Shown here: positions 8,155 through 16,236 of the stretch, in pieces | Numbering within the stretch: the stretch's first letter is position 1 | How the letters are laid out: every line of letters starts with the position of its first letter | Assembly (NCBI GenBank): GCA_048499435.1 | Contig: JASNZW010000003.1 | Coordinates: forward strand, 496,001-560,000 | Length of the DNA: 64,000 nucleotides | Direction: 5' to 3' | Origin: DAOTWC01 sp048499435 | GTDB taxonomy: Bacteria > Chloroflexota > Anaerolineae > Aggregatilineales > Phototrophicaceae | Notes under the pieces: model-generated | What the model saw: only the letters and a program-made list of their open reading frames with translations | Databases searched by the model: none | Told to the model about the DNA's origin: nothing | Translations under genes and position numbers: made by a program

Positions 8155-9169
8155 CGACTCAACGCTCAAGGTCGCGCTGCCCAGCAAAGGCGCGCTGGAA
8201 CAGTCCAGTCTGGACTTTCTGGCCAGCGCCGGCATGCGCGTTCATAAACCCAACCGGCGCCAGTACTCCGCCGCTATTGCGCTGATCCCTGGCGTCGATA
8301 TCATCTTTCAGCGCGCATCCGACATCTTCAATAAGGTGGCAGAGGGCAGCGTGGACCTGGGCATCACCGGCCTTGACGTTGTGAGCGAGGCGCGCAGCGA
8401 GGACGATCCGGTGCTTGTGATTGACAAGCTGGGGTTTGGCGCCTGCGATCTGGTTGTCGCCGTGCCGGACTCGTGGGTTGATGTGTCGTCGCTGGCCGAC
8501 CTGGCCGATCTCTCGCTGGCGTTCAAAACCAGGGGCAGCGATATGCGCATCGTGACCAAATACCCGAACCTGGCGCGCAGTTGGCTCTACGAAAAGGGCA
8601 TTGTCTATTTCTCGCTGGTTAACGCCGACGGCGCGCTGGAGGCGGCCCCCGGCATGGGGTACGCTGACCTCATTATTGACCTGGCTGAGACAGGAACCAC
8701 GCTGCGCGAAAACCGCCTAAAAACGATCGAACATGGCACGCTGCTGAAATCAGAAGCCTGTTTGATTGGCAACGCGCTTGCGCTGCGGCGCGACCCCCAA
8801 AAACGGCAGCTCACACGCCACATCCTGGAGCTGATCGAGGCACACCGGCGCGCGCAGAAGTATCTGTCGGTTGTCGCCAATGTTCAGGGCACATCTGCGG
8901 AGCAGGTCGGCGCTGAGCTGACGGCGCAGCCCGCGCTGGCCGGTATCATCGGCCCAGGCGTCACACACATTCATCCTAAAGCGGCGGCCAGCGCCTGGTA
9001 CGAGATCAACATTCTGGTGGAGCGCGCCAGCCTGCTTCAGGTGATCGAGCACCTGCGCAGCGTGGGCGGCACAGACATTTCCGTTTTCTCGCCGCAGTAT
9101 GTTTTCGGCGCGCGCGCGCAGCTTTTCGACGCGCTGTGCGCCGGCCTGGAGGGCTTCGCAGAAAGCTGA
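8141..9169 (+). CDS. hisG: ATP phosphoribosyltransferase, long form
   Basis: 342 residues. It catalyses the first step of histidine synthesis, joining ATP and PRPP. The N-terminus LKVALPSKGAL and the binding-protein-like segment DLGITGLDVVSE are typical. DLIIDLAETGTTLREN is the PRPP-site region. The C-terminal ~75 residues (YEINILVERASLLQVIEHLRS and on) are the HisG_C ACT-like domain that confers feedback inhibition by histidine. Long-form enzymes normally work without HisZ, yet a HisZ-like gene overlaps it by 14 bp. No other his gene is in the window. Confidence 0.95.
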   Translation: MITHNDSTLKVALPSKGALEQSSLDFLASAGMRVHKPNRRQYSAAIALIPGVDIIFQRASDIFNKVAEGSVDLGITGLDVVSEARSEDDPVLVIDKLGFGACDLVVAVPDSWVDVSSLADLADLSLAFKTRGSDMRIVTKYPNLARSWLYEKGIVYFSLVNADGALEAAPGMGYADLIIDLAETGTTLRENRLKTIEHGTLLKSEACLIGNALALRRDPQKRQLTRHILELIEAHRRAQKYLSVVANVQGTSAEQVGAELTAQPALAGIIGPGVTHIHPKAAASAWYEINILVERASLLQVIEHLRSVGGTDISVFSPQYVFGARAQLFDALCAGLEGFAES

Positions 9170-9191
9170 TTTCACACCCTGTTATTACTCA

Positions 9192-9209
9192 TGATAAGCG
9201 CCATTATCA
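9192..9209. promoter_or_regulatory. Perfect dyad upstream of a histidine kinase
   Basis: TGATAA-N6-TTATCA is a perfect 18-bp dyad centred about 48 bp before the kinase start at 9249. It could be an operator. No -35/-10 pair near it is convincing. Confidence 0.35.
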
Positions 9210-9248
9210 CCAACTAATCGCCGGTGAGCGCTTGATAGCGGAGAAAAT

Positions 9249-10463
9249 ATGAGCAAGCTGGCCAGTTGGCTGCAGCAGCACAATGACACGCTCATCCAGG
9301 AAACGGTGCGTGCGCTTTCCAGCGACGCGGCACAAAAAGCCCAGGTTACTGAAGCGGTCAGCCTGTTTTATCACCGCCTGATTCAAACAGCTCAGACTGG
9401 CGACGCCGCGCCGCTGCACGCCGCGCTGCACGACTGGGTCGCGGCGCGCAGCGCGCCTACCGAAGGCGAACTCACGCGCATTCTGCCGGTGCTTCTCACA
9501 ATCAAAGATGTTAATTTCGACTGTATCCGCCGCCGGTGCGGCGCCGAAGAAGCTGTGGATTTATTAGCCGCCGCCGATGCTGTGTATTCGCCCGCCGCTG
9601 CCTATCTGTCACAGCTTGAAACCGATGCCCTGCTGGCGGATATGCGCCGCGAACTCCATGAAGCGCAGGCACAGCTTCAGCGGCTGGAAAAAAGCAAAAC
9701 TGATTTCATCGCTGTCGCGGCGCATGAGCTGCGCACGCCAATTACGCTGGTCGAAGGCTACACCAGCATTATTCGCCTGACGTACAAAGCCCTTGCGGAA
9801 GATCAGGTCGGCGGCGCGCTGCTCGATGGCATTGACGGCGGCGTCCGCCGTCTGCGCGAGATCATCGGCGATATGATTGACGTCTCGCTGATTTCGCTGG
9901 CGATGGTCGAGCTGCATTTGCAGCCAGTCTGGCTGCCGCAGATCATGGATGCGCTGGAGCGCAGCTTCAGGGCGGCGCTGCGCGAGCGCCAGCTTGAGCT
10001 GGTGATCGCCTATGACACCATCCCCCGGCGCCCAACCTACGCTGACCCAGAGCGCCTGTTACAGGTCTTCCAGAAGATTGTCGCGAACGCCATCAAGTTC
10101 ACCCCTGACAGCGGGCGCATCGAGATCAAAGGGCGCGAGCTGACAGGCTTCGTTGACATCACCGTAACCGATAACGGCATCGGCATCTCAGCCAGCGACC
10201 TGCAGCATATCTTCGGCATGTTCTCCACACTTGCCGACCCCGCGCTGCATTCCAGCAGCAAAACCGGGTTTCGAGGCGGCGGGCCGGGCCTGGGCCTGTT
10301 TATATCAAAGGGCCTTATCGAAGCACACGGCGGGAATATCTGGGCCGAAAGCCCCGGTTTTGACGAGAAAACCTGCCCTGGGAGCGCCTTCCACATCCTT
10401 ATTCCTATGCGCGGCGCGCCACAAGATGCTAATATAAGCGGAATATTCGCTTCTGATGACTGA
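9249..10463 (+). CDS. Soluble sensor histidine kinase
   Basis: 404 residues without membrane segments. Residues 1-130 are helical and resemble RsbR-type co-antagonist N-terminal domains, an assignment that is tentative. A short coiled coil follows (about 130-150). HisKA has phospho-acceptor His in AVAAHELRTPITLVEGY (near 160). The HATPase domain shows NAIKFTPDSG, DNGIGISASDL and the glycine box GGPGLGLFIS. No response regulator is next to it, so its partner is unknown. It overlaps the downstream aminotransferase by 8 bp, so the two are probably co-transcribed. Confidence 0.88.
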   Translation: MSKLASWLQQHNDTLIQETVRALSSDAAQKAQVTEAVSLFYHRLIQTAQTGDAAPLHAALHDWVAARSAPTEGELTRILPVLLTIKDVNFDCIRRRCGAEEAVDLLAAADAVYSPAAAYLSQLETDALLADMRRELHEAQAQLQRLEKSKTDFIAVAAHELRTPITLVEGYTSIIRLTYKALAEDQVGGALLDGIDGGVRRLREIIGDMIDVSLISLAMVELHLQPVWLPQIMDALERSFRAALRERQLELVIAYDTIPRRPTYADPERLLQVFQKIVANAIKFTPDSGRIEIKGRELTGFVDITVTDNGIGISASDLQHIFGMFSTLADPALHSSSKTGFRGGGPGLGLFISKGLIEAHGGNIWAESPGFDEKTCPGSAFHILIPMRGAPQDANISGIFASDD

Positions 10464-11640
10464 AACGGCCCCTTCAATGCCGCCAGCAGACCGCCTCCAA
10501 CAACTGCCGCCCTACCAGTACGCCGTTATCGGCCAGCGTATCCGCGAGATGGCCGCCCAGGGACAGCGTGTCATCCGGCTCGACATCGGCAGCCCTGATA
10601 CGCCGCCCCCTGCCCCGGTTATCGAGACGCTGTGCGCGGCGGCCAGCCGCCCTGACCGGCATGGCTACGCCGGCTATAAGGGAACGCCGCAGTTTCGGCA
10701 GGCGGTGGCGCGCTATTACCTGCGCCGTTTTGGGGTCACGCTGGACCCTGAGCGTGAAGTTCTGCCGCTGATCGGCTCTAAAGAAGGTATTATTAACCTG
10801 GCGTGGGCTTATATTAATCCGGGCGATACTGTCCTGATACCGGATATCAGCTACCCCTCATACACGATGGGCGCGCATTTCACAGGGGCGCGCATTCACT
10901 GGCTTCCGCTCCGGCCAGCGAATGATTACCGCCTCGACCTCGACGCTGTGCCGCCTGCGGTGGCCGCTGCCGCGCGCCTGCTGTGGATCAATTATCCTAA
11001 TAACCCCACCGGCGCGGTCCTCGACCGGAGCGACTATGACCGTATCGTCGCTTTCTGCCTGGAACATCGCATCCTTTTAGCCTCTGATAACCCTTATGTG
11101 GACGTCACTTTCGACGGCTATCGCGCCGGCAGCGTCCTGCAATCCCCTGGCGCCGCCGCCTGCTCGGTCGAGTTCATCTCGTTTTCTAAAACGTATAATA
11201 TGGCGGGGTGGCGGCTGGCGGCCGCGGTCGGCTCCGCCGAAGCGATCAGCGCCCTGCTCCAGGTAAAAAGCAACATAGACAGCGGCCATTTTGAACCCAT
11301 CTATGACGCTGGCATCACCGCCCTGGACACCACGCCGCAGAGCTGGATTGACGACCGCAACCGCCTGTATGCGCGCCGCCGTGACTATCTTCTGCCGCTG
11401 CTGCCACAGATAGGCCTCACGCCTTTTCGGCCTGCCGGCGCAATTTACATCTGGGCGCGAACCGCCGACGGCGACGGCGATCGCTACGTTCTGGACGCGC
11501 TGGAACAGGCCCAGGTTTCACTGGGGCCGGGCAGCATGTACGGGCCAGGCGGCGCGCCCTATGTTCGCATCAGCCTGACCTGCCCTGATGACCAGTTGGC
11601 CGCGGCCTTCGACCGGCTCGCGGCCTGGAAGCAGCGCTAG
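10456..11640 (+). CDS. Class I/II PLP-dependent aminotransferase
   Basis: 394 residues, normal length for fold type I aminotransferases. Visible are the INYPNNPTG motif, the ISFSKTYNMAGWR segment holding the PLP-binding Lys, and RISLTCPDD near the C-terminus with the substrate-carboxylate Arg. The overall pattern resembles aspartate/LL-diaminopimelate aminotransferases, which are common in Chloroflexota for lysine and cell-wall synthesis. The exact substrate cannot be read from sequence alone. The ATG overlaps the kinase stop within ATGACTGA. hflX follows after 16 bp. Confidence 0.88.
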   Translation: MTETAPSMPPADRLQQLPPYQYAVIGQRIREMAAQGQRVIRLDIGSPDTPPPAPVIETLCAAASRPDRHGYAGYKGTPQFRQAVARYYLRRFGVTLDPEREVLPLIGSKEGIINLAWAYINPGDTVLIPDISYPSYTMGAHFTGARIHWLPLRPANDYRLDLDAVPPAVAAAARLLWINYPNNPTGAVLDRSDYDRIVAFCLEHRILLASDNPYVDVTFDGYRAGSVLQSPGAAACSVEFISFSKTYNMAGWRLAAAVGSAEAISALLQVKSNIDSGHFEPIYDAGITALDTTPQSWIDDRNRLYARRRDYLLPLLPQIGLTPFRPAGAIYIWARTADGDGDRYVLDALEQAQVSLGPGSMYGPGGAPYVRISLTCPDDQLAAAFDRLAAWKQR

Positions 11641-11656
11641 CCGCTGCGCGGCGCTA

Positions 11657-12982
11657 ATGACGATGACTGATAACATGACTACTGCACACCAGATCGTTAA
11701 TACAGAGCCAGAACGCGCTCTGCTGGTTGGCGTCGGGGTTAAAGGCAGCCGCCCCCTGCTGACAACCGAGGACTCGCTGCGCGAGCTTGCGCTGCTGGCG
11801 TCCACCGCCGGCCTGACCGTCGTCGGGCAGGTCACTCAGCAGCTTCAGCAGATTGACCCGGCCACATTTGTCGGGTCCGGCAAGGTGGCGGAGATCAGCG
11901 AACTGGTTGATACCGCAGACGTGCAGACCGTCGTCGTTGACGACGAGCTTTCCCCGCGCCACCAGCGCGAGCTGGAGAAACGCCTGGGCGAGGCCGTCAA
12001 AGTGCTCGACCGCTCTGCCCTGATTCTGGACATTTTCGCCCAGCATGCGCACACCCGTGAAGGCGCGCTCCAAGTTGAGCTGGCGCAGTACGAGTACCGT
12101 CTGCCCCGCCTGACGCGCCAGTGGACGCATCTGGCCCGCCAGGCCGGCGGTGGCGCGGCGCGCGGCGGTTCCGGCGGCGTCGGCCTGCGCGGGCCAGGCG
12201 AAACCCAGCTCGAAGTTGACCGGCGCGAGATTGGCCGGCGCATCAGTATTCTCAAGCGCGAGCTTGACGAGGTGCGCGCGCACCGGGGCCGCCATCGTGC
12301 GCGCCGCACCCGCGCTGGCATCCCTGTGATCGCGCTTGTCGGCTACACCAATGCGGGCAAATCCACCCTGTTCCGTGCCCTGACCGGCGCCGAGGTTTAT
12401 ATTGCCGATCAGTTGTTCGCTACGCTGGACCCCACCACGCGGCGTATGGAGCTGCCGTCAGGCCACCCTGCCCTGCTCACGGACACGGTCGGCTTTATCC
12501 AGAAGCTGCCCCCTACGTTGATCGCCGCTTTCAGGGCCACGCTGGAGGAAGTTAACGAGGCCAGCCTGATTCTCCACGTGGTAGATGCGGCGCACCCCAA
12601 CGTCTTCCAGCATATCGAAGCAGTTGAGGACACGCTGGCAGAAATTGACACGCCGCCTGTGCCCCGTATCCTTGTCTGGAACAAGATTGACCAACTGGCC
12701 GATTTCTCTCCGCCGCCCGGCAGCGGCGGCTACGCGGCGGAGGTGGCTGTTTCTGCCCTGCGCGGCGCCGGGCTGGATGAGCTGCGCGCGGCCATTGAAA
12801 CCGCGCTGACAGCCGCCGTTCGCCGCGTGCGCCTGCTCATTGACTACCAGCACGGCGGGCTGATCTCTGAACTGCACGAAGCTGGCATCGTAAAAAAACA
12901 GGAACACACCCCGCAGGGTGTCGTCCTGACCGTCGAGCTAACGCCCGAACTCTTAGTGCACTACAAAGATTTTAAAGTGTGA
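11657..12982 (+). CDS. hflX: GTPase HflX
   Basis: 441 residues from the ATG at 11657, just after the previous stop; in-frame ATGs at 11663 and 11675 are alternatives. HflX binds ribosomes and splits stalled or heat-damaged 70S particles. The N-terminal domain has VGSGKVAEI-like and QVELAQYEYRLPRL segments. The glycine-rich linker and GPGETQLEVDRR are diagnostic. GTPase motifs are G1 GYTNAGKST, G3 DTVGF and G4 NKID. It is probably transcribed with the aminotransferase before it and the two-TM protein after it. Confidence 0.96.
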   Translation: MTMTDNMTTAHQIVNTEPERALLVGVGVKGSRPLLTTEDSLRELALLASTAGLTVVGQVTQQLQQIDPATFVGSGKVAEISELVDTADVQTVVVDDELSPRHQRELEKRLGEAVKVLDRSALILDIFAQHAHTREGALQVELAQYEYRLPRLTRQWTHLARQAGGGAARGGSGGVGLRGPGETQLEVDRREIGRRISILKRELDEVRAHRGRHRARRTRAGIPVIALVGYTNAGKSTLFRALTGAEVYIADQLFATLDPTTRRMELPSGHPALLTDTVGFIQKLPPTLIAAFRATLEEVNEASLILHVVDAAHPNVFQHIEAVEDTLAEIDTPPVPRILVWNKIDQLADFSPPPGSGGYAAEVAVSALRGAGLDELRAAIETALTAAVRRVRLLIDYQHGGLISELHEAGIVKKQEHTPQGVVLTVELTPELLVHYKDFKV

Positions 12983-12988
12983 GCTGCC

Positions 12989-13237
12989 ATGTTCAAACGA
13001 TTTGATGAATCACCGGCAATCGGTCGTTTTTTTGAAGCGCTGACCGCCGCCCTGGCGAAGAAACGCGGCCTGCCCGTTGTTATCGGCATCGTCCTCATCG
13101 TTATCAGCTTCGTTCTCCACCTCATCGAGGTCTTTCTGCCCTCCCCCGCGCTGGAGGCCCTGGGCGTCACCGCGCTGCATCTGGGCCTGCTCGCCGCTCT
13201 GATCGGCCTGCTGCTGGCCGAGGCGCTGGGCAGATAG
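12989..13237 (+). CDS. Small two-pass membrane protein
   Basis: 82 residues. Two hydrophobic helices (about 29-50 and 60-78) follow a basic N-terminus. It lies 6 bp after hflX and 23 bp before the GNAT/GIY-YIG gene, so it is probably in the same transcript. No motif is recognised. Confidence 0.7.
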   Translation: MFKRFDESPAIGRFFEALTAALAKKRGLPVVIGIVLIVISFVLHLIEVFLPSPALEALGVTALHLGLLAALIGLLLAEALGR

Positions 13238-13260
13238 CGCCAGCGCGCGAAGGCAGCCGC

Positions 13261-14259
13261 ATGGACAGCGTCGTTTTTCGTGCCAGCCACACGCCCGCTG
13301 AGCTGTATGCCTTCGTTGATCTGGAGATGGCGATCTGGGGTCTGGCCGCGCGCGACGCCGTCCCCGCCAGCCTGCTCCACGCGCTGGCGCAGAACGGCGG
13401 CGTGCTGGTCGGGGCCTACGCCGGCCCCCTGCCGGTCGGCATGGCCCTGGGCTTTCCCGCGCACCGCAGCCGGCGCTGGCTGCTGTGGTCGTATATAAGC
13501 GGCGTCCACCCGGATTATCAGCGCCAGGGAATCGGGCTGGCGTTAAAAGAACACCAGCGCGCCTGGGCCTTAGCAAACGGCTTCACCGAGATGCGCTGGA
13601 CCTTCGACCCGCTGCAGGCCGGCAACGCGCATTTTAACCTCAGCCTGCTGGGTGTCTGTGCCGACACCTACCATATCAACTATTACGGCGAGCTGGACGA
13701 CGCTATCAATGCCGGCCTGCCCTCAGATCGTGTCGAAGCTGTCTGGGACCTGCGCCGCCCTGCCCCTGGCGCTGCCCTGGCCGACGCTGCTGTAAGCGCC
13801 GCCCCTGCCCCACAGCAGGTGGAGATCCCCGCGCGGCTGGACACGCTGTCGCCCACCGCGGTGCTCGACTGGCGGCTGGCCCTGCGCGCCGCGCTTCAGC
13901 CCGCCCTGGCGCGTGGTAGCCGGCTGGTTGCTTTTCAGCGCGACGGCAGCCGCTGCTGGTACACGCTGGCCGCGCCGGCGCCCTGGTTTCTCTATGTGCT
14001 GGAGTGCGCCGACGGGTCCCTTTACACCGGCGTCACCACTGACCTCGAACGCCGGCTGACGCAGCACAACGCGGGGCGCGGCGCTGCTTATACCTCCACT
14101 CGGCGGCCCGTCCGCCGCCTCGGAAGCTGGCGGTTCGACAACCGTTCAGCGGCTCTGCGCGCAGAGGCAGCCTTCAAGCAGCAGCCGCGCGCCGCCAAGC
14201 TGAAACGCCTTGCCCAGCAGGCCCCCTTTCAGGATGGCGTTTTCACCGACGACCGCTGA
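13261..14259 (+). CDS. GNAT acetyltransferase-like / GIY-YIG endonuclease fusion
   Basis: 332 residues. Residues 1-200 look like a GNAT domain of the COG3375 kind, with ISGVHPDYQRQGIGLALKE as the acetyl-CoA loop near 80-98 and MRWTFDPLQAGNAHFNL after it. Residues 240-320 are a GIY-YIG nuclease of the UvrC/YhbQ type: FLYVLECADGSLYTG, then DLERRLTQHN with the key Arg, and ALRAEAAFKQ with the metal-binding Glu. The reading frame is continuous through the junction. The domain meeting point is a Pro/Ala-rich linker of about 40 residues. GIY-YIG proteins of this size class are normally stand-alone at 80-100 residues. Confidence 0.85.
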   Translation: MDSVVFRASHTPAELYAFVDLEMAIWGLAARDAVPASLLHALAQNGGVLVGAYAGPLPVGMALGFPAHRSRRWLLWSYISGVHPDYQRQGIGLALKEHQRAWALANGFTEMRWTFDPLQAGNAHFNLSLLGVCADTYHINYYGELDDAINAGLPSDRVEAVWDLRRPAPGAALADAAVSAAPAPQQVEIPARLDTLSPTAVLDWRLALRAALQPALARGSRLVAFQRDGSRCWYTLAAPAPWFLYVLECADGSLYTGVTTDLERRLTQHNAGRGAAYTSTRRPVRRLGSWRFDNRSAALRAEAAFKQQPRAAKLKRLAQQAPFQDGVFTDDR

Positions 14260-14330
14260 TCCAGTGCGGCGCTTTGCAGCGCTGTAATCGCCTGGCATGA
14301 CGAATTTGCCGTTTCAGGTGTCTGATCTTA

Positions 14331-14358
14331 TTGTCCGAACGGCTCGATGCGCTACAAT
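14331..14358 (+). promoter_or_regulatory. Promoter of ABC binding-protein gene
   Basis: -35 TTGTCC (14331-14336) and -10 TACAAT (14353-14358) with 16 bp between. It lies 40 bp before the start of the binding protein, and a ribosome site ACGGAGGAG follows. Confidence 0.6.
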
Positions 14359-14397
14359 CAGTAAGTTGTCGATTTTTACTCAACGGAGGAGAGTACG

Positions 14398-15192
14398 ATG
14401 AAATCTGGTATACGCTTGCTGCTGCTGGCCTTGCTGCTTACCATGCTGAGCAGCGCGGCAGGTGCTGCGGCTCAGGACACCGTTCTGCCCGATCTGGGCG
14501 GGCGGGCAGTGACGATTGCGGTCGAGAACGCCTACCCGCCGTTCAACATGCTTGATGCGAACGGCGTCGGCGTCGGCTGGGACTACGACAGCATCCGCGA
14601 AATCTGCGTCCGCCTCAACTGCACGCCTGAGTTCATCCCTGCCAGTTGGGAGGGCCTGATCGTCGCCGTCTCCAACGGCGAGTTCGACGTTGCCGCCGAC
14701 GGCATCACCATCACCGCCGAGCGCGCCGAGCTGGTTGATTTCTCCATGGGCTACGCCAACATCATCCAGCGCCTGATGGTCACGGTTGACGAGGCGCGCT
14801 TCGACAACGCTGACGCCTTCATCGCCGGCGACTACGTTCTCGGCGTCCAGCTCGCCACCACCAACTACCTGACCGCCGTCGAGCTGGTGGGCGAAAGCCG
14901 CATCGTCGGCTTCTCCGACTTCGGGTCGGCGGTGCAGGCGCTCATCGGCGGCGATGTGGACGCTGTCATCATTGACGATGTGGCCGGCCAGGGCTATGTG
15001 GGCGAGAACGCCGAGCAGATCAAGCTGCTGGGCGACGTGCTGCGCGCCGACGAGCAGTTGGGCTACATCTTCCCCAAGGGGTCGGATCTGGTCGCGCCCT
15101 TCAACATGGCGCTGATGGGCATGATCGTGGACGGCACGCTTAACCAGATCAACGCCGTCTGGGGCCTCGGCCCGTATTTTGCCAGCGAATAA
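14398..15192 (+). CDS. Amino-acid-type ABC transporter substrate-binding protein
   Basis: 264 residues with a clear signal peptide (residues 1-25, ending near AGAAAQ). The mature protein is the SBP_bac_3 fold: VTIAVENAYPPFNMLDANG at the start, GEFDVAADGITITAERAELVDFS in the middle, and GYIFPKGSDL near the end. Family 3 proteins bind polar amino acids or related small molecules outside the membrane and deliver them to a HisM/GlnP-type permease. Such a permease is the next gene. The exact ligand is not readable. It has its own promoter and a very good ribosome site. Confidence 0.9.
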   Translation: MKSGIRLLLLALLLTMLSSAAGAAAQDTVLPDLGGRAVTIAVENAYPPFNMLDANGVGVGWDYDSIREICVRLNCTPEFIPASWEGLIVAVSNGEFDVAADGITITAERAELVDFSMGYANIIQRLMVTVDEARFDNADAFIAGDYVLGVQLATTNYLTAVELVGESRIVGFSDFGSAVQALIGGDVDAVIIDDVAGQGYVGENAEQIKLLGDVLRADEQLGYIFPKGSDLVAPFNMALMGMIVDGTLNQINAVWGLGPYFASE

Positions 15193-15237
15193 GGCTGCGC
15201 CTGACCGCGCGCTGAGGTCGTGAATCCAGGCTGAGCA

Positions 15238-15269
15238 GGCAGGGCGCACGGTGTCTTGTGCGCCCTGCC
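15238..15269 (+). terminator. Strong hairpin between binding protein and permease
   Basis: A perfect 12-bp stem GGCAGGGCGCAC/GTGCGCCCTGCC with an 8-base loop, 46 bases after the binding-protein stop. It is followed by AGTATTTTATC, not a clean T tract. It may act as a partial terminator or mRNA stabiliser, lowering permease expression relative to the binding protein as known in other ABC operons. Confidence 0.6.
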
Positions 15270-15297
15270 AGTATTTTATCTGACCATGGGGGGCAGT

Positions 15298-16233
15298 ATG
15301 GCACTTTCGAGTGAGGAAATTGGAACAGCGCCGCCGTTGCCTGACAAGCCAGCCGCGAGCCGCCGGCGCATACGCCTGGGCTTTTTGTTCACGCTGCCCT
15401 GGTGGCTGGTTATGCTGGTTGGGCTGTGGGTCGCGGTCGTTATCCTCATCGCGCTTGCCCCTGAATACAGCCAGATATTCATGCAGCTTAAAGAGGGCAT
15501 CGGCCTCACCCTTTATCTGGCCTTCGCAGCCTATGTTATCGCGCTGGGCATCGGTTTGATCGTGGGGCTGGTGCGCGCGAACCGCCCGACCCCGCCGCCG
15601 CATGGGGCCGGTTTCACTAAGGTGCTGCGCCATTTCCTGCACGCGCTGTTCTACAACGCGCTGACCTTCTACGTAGAGTTCATGCGCGGCATTCCAACGC
15701 TTGTTTTCCTGCTTATCGCCGGCTTCATTATCGTTCCCGCGCTGCGCGAGACGATCAACACGCAGTTTATGCCGGTGCTCAGGGCGCTGCTTAACAACCC
15801 TGAGATCCCCGATCTTATCTGGCGTGGGCGCGACGCCGGAACGGCAATTGCCGGCCTGGCGCTGGTGTACGGCGCGTTTCTTTCCGAAATCTTCCGCGCT
15901 GGCATTCAGTCGGTCGAAAAAGGGCAGATCGAAGCCGCCCGTTCGTTGGGCATGACGTATCTGCAAAACATGCGCTACATCGTTATCCCCCAGGCTGTGC
16001 GGCGCGTGCTGCCGCCGCTGGGCAACGATTTTGTCGCTATGATCAAGGACACATCGCTGGTGACCATTCTGGGCGTGGACGAAATCACGCAGATCGCCCG
16101 GCGCTGGTCAGGAAGCACATTTCTCTACCTGCAAACCTACCTGGTGCTGTCGCTTATCTACCTCACTATGACAATTCTCGGCTCGCTGCTGGTGCAGATG
16201 CTTGAGCGTCGGCTGCGCTATAACGAACGTTAG
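15298..16233 (+). CDS. Amino-acid ABC transporter permease (HisM/GlnP type)
   Basis: 311 residues from the ATG at 15298, which has a G-rich ribosome site GGGGGGC just upstream. A hydrophobic N-terminal helix (about 28-50) precedes the usual permease core with 4-5 further helices. The core includes LTFYVEFMRGIPTLVFL and the EAA-type loop GQIEAARSLGMTYLQNMRYIV, which contacts the ATPase. It pairs with the binding protein upstream. No ABC ATPase gene is adjacent; the next gene is a convergent kinase 3 bp away. An ATPase encoded elsewhere is presumably shared. Confidence 0.92.
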   Translation: MALSSEEIGTAPPLPDKPAASRRRIRLGFLFTLPWWLVMLVGLWVAVVILIALAPEYSQIFMQLKEGIGLTLYLAFAAYVIALGIGLIVGLVRANRPTPPPHGAGFTKVLRHFLHALFYNALTFYVEFMRGIPTLVFLLIAGFIIVPALRETINTQFMPVLRALLNNPEIPDLIWRGRDAGTAIAGLALVYGAFLSEIFRAGIQSVEKGQIEAARSLGMTYLQNMRYIVIPQAVRRVLPPLGNDFVAMIKDTSLVTILGVDEITQIARRWSGSTFLYLQTYLVLSLIYLTMTILGSLLVQMLERRLRYNER

Positions 16234-16236
16234 CCG

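Noticed and set aside
14380..15966. A 528-codon minus-strand frame over the ABC genes
   Set aside because: Opposes two clear transporter genes with signal peptide and permease motifs; composition is that of an antisense frame.
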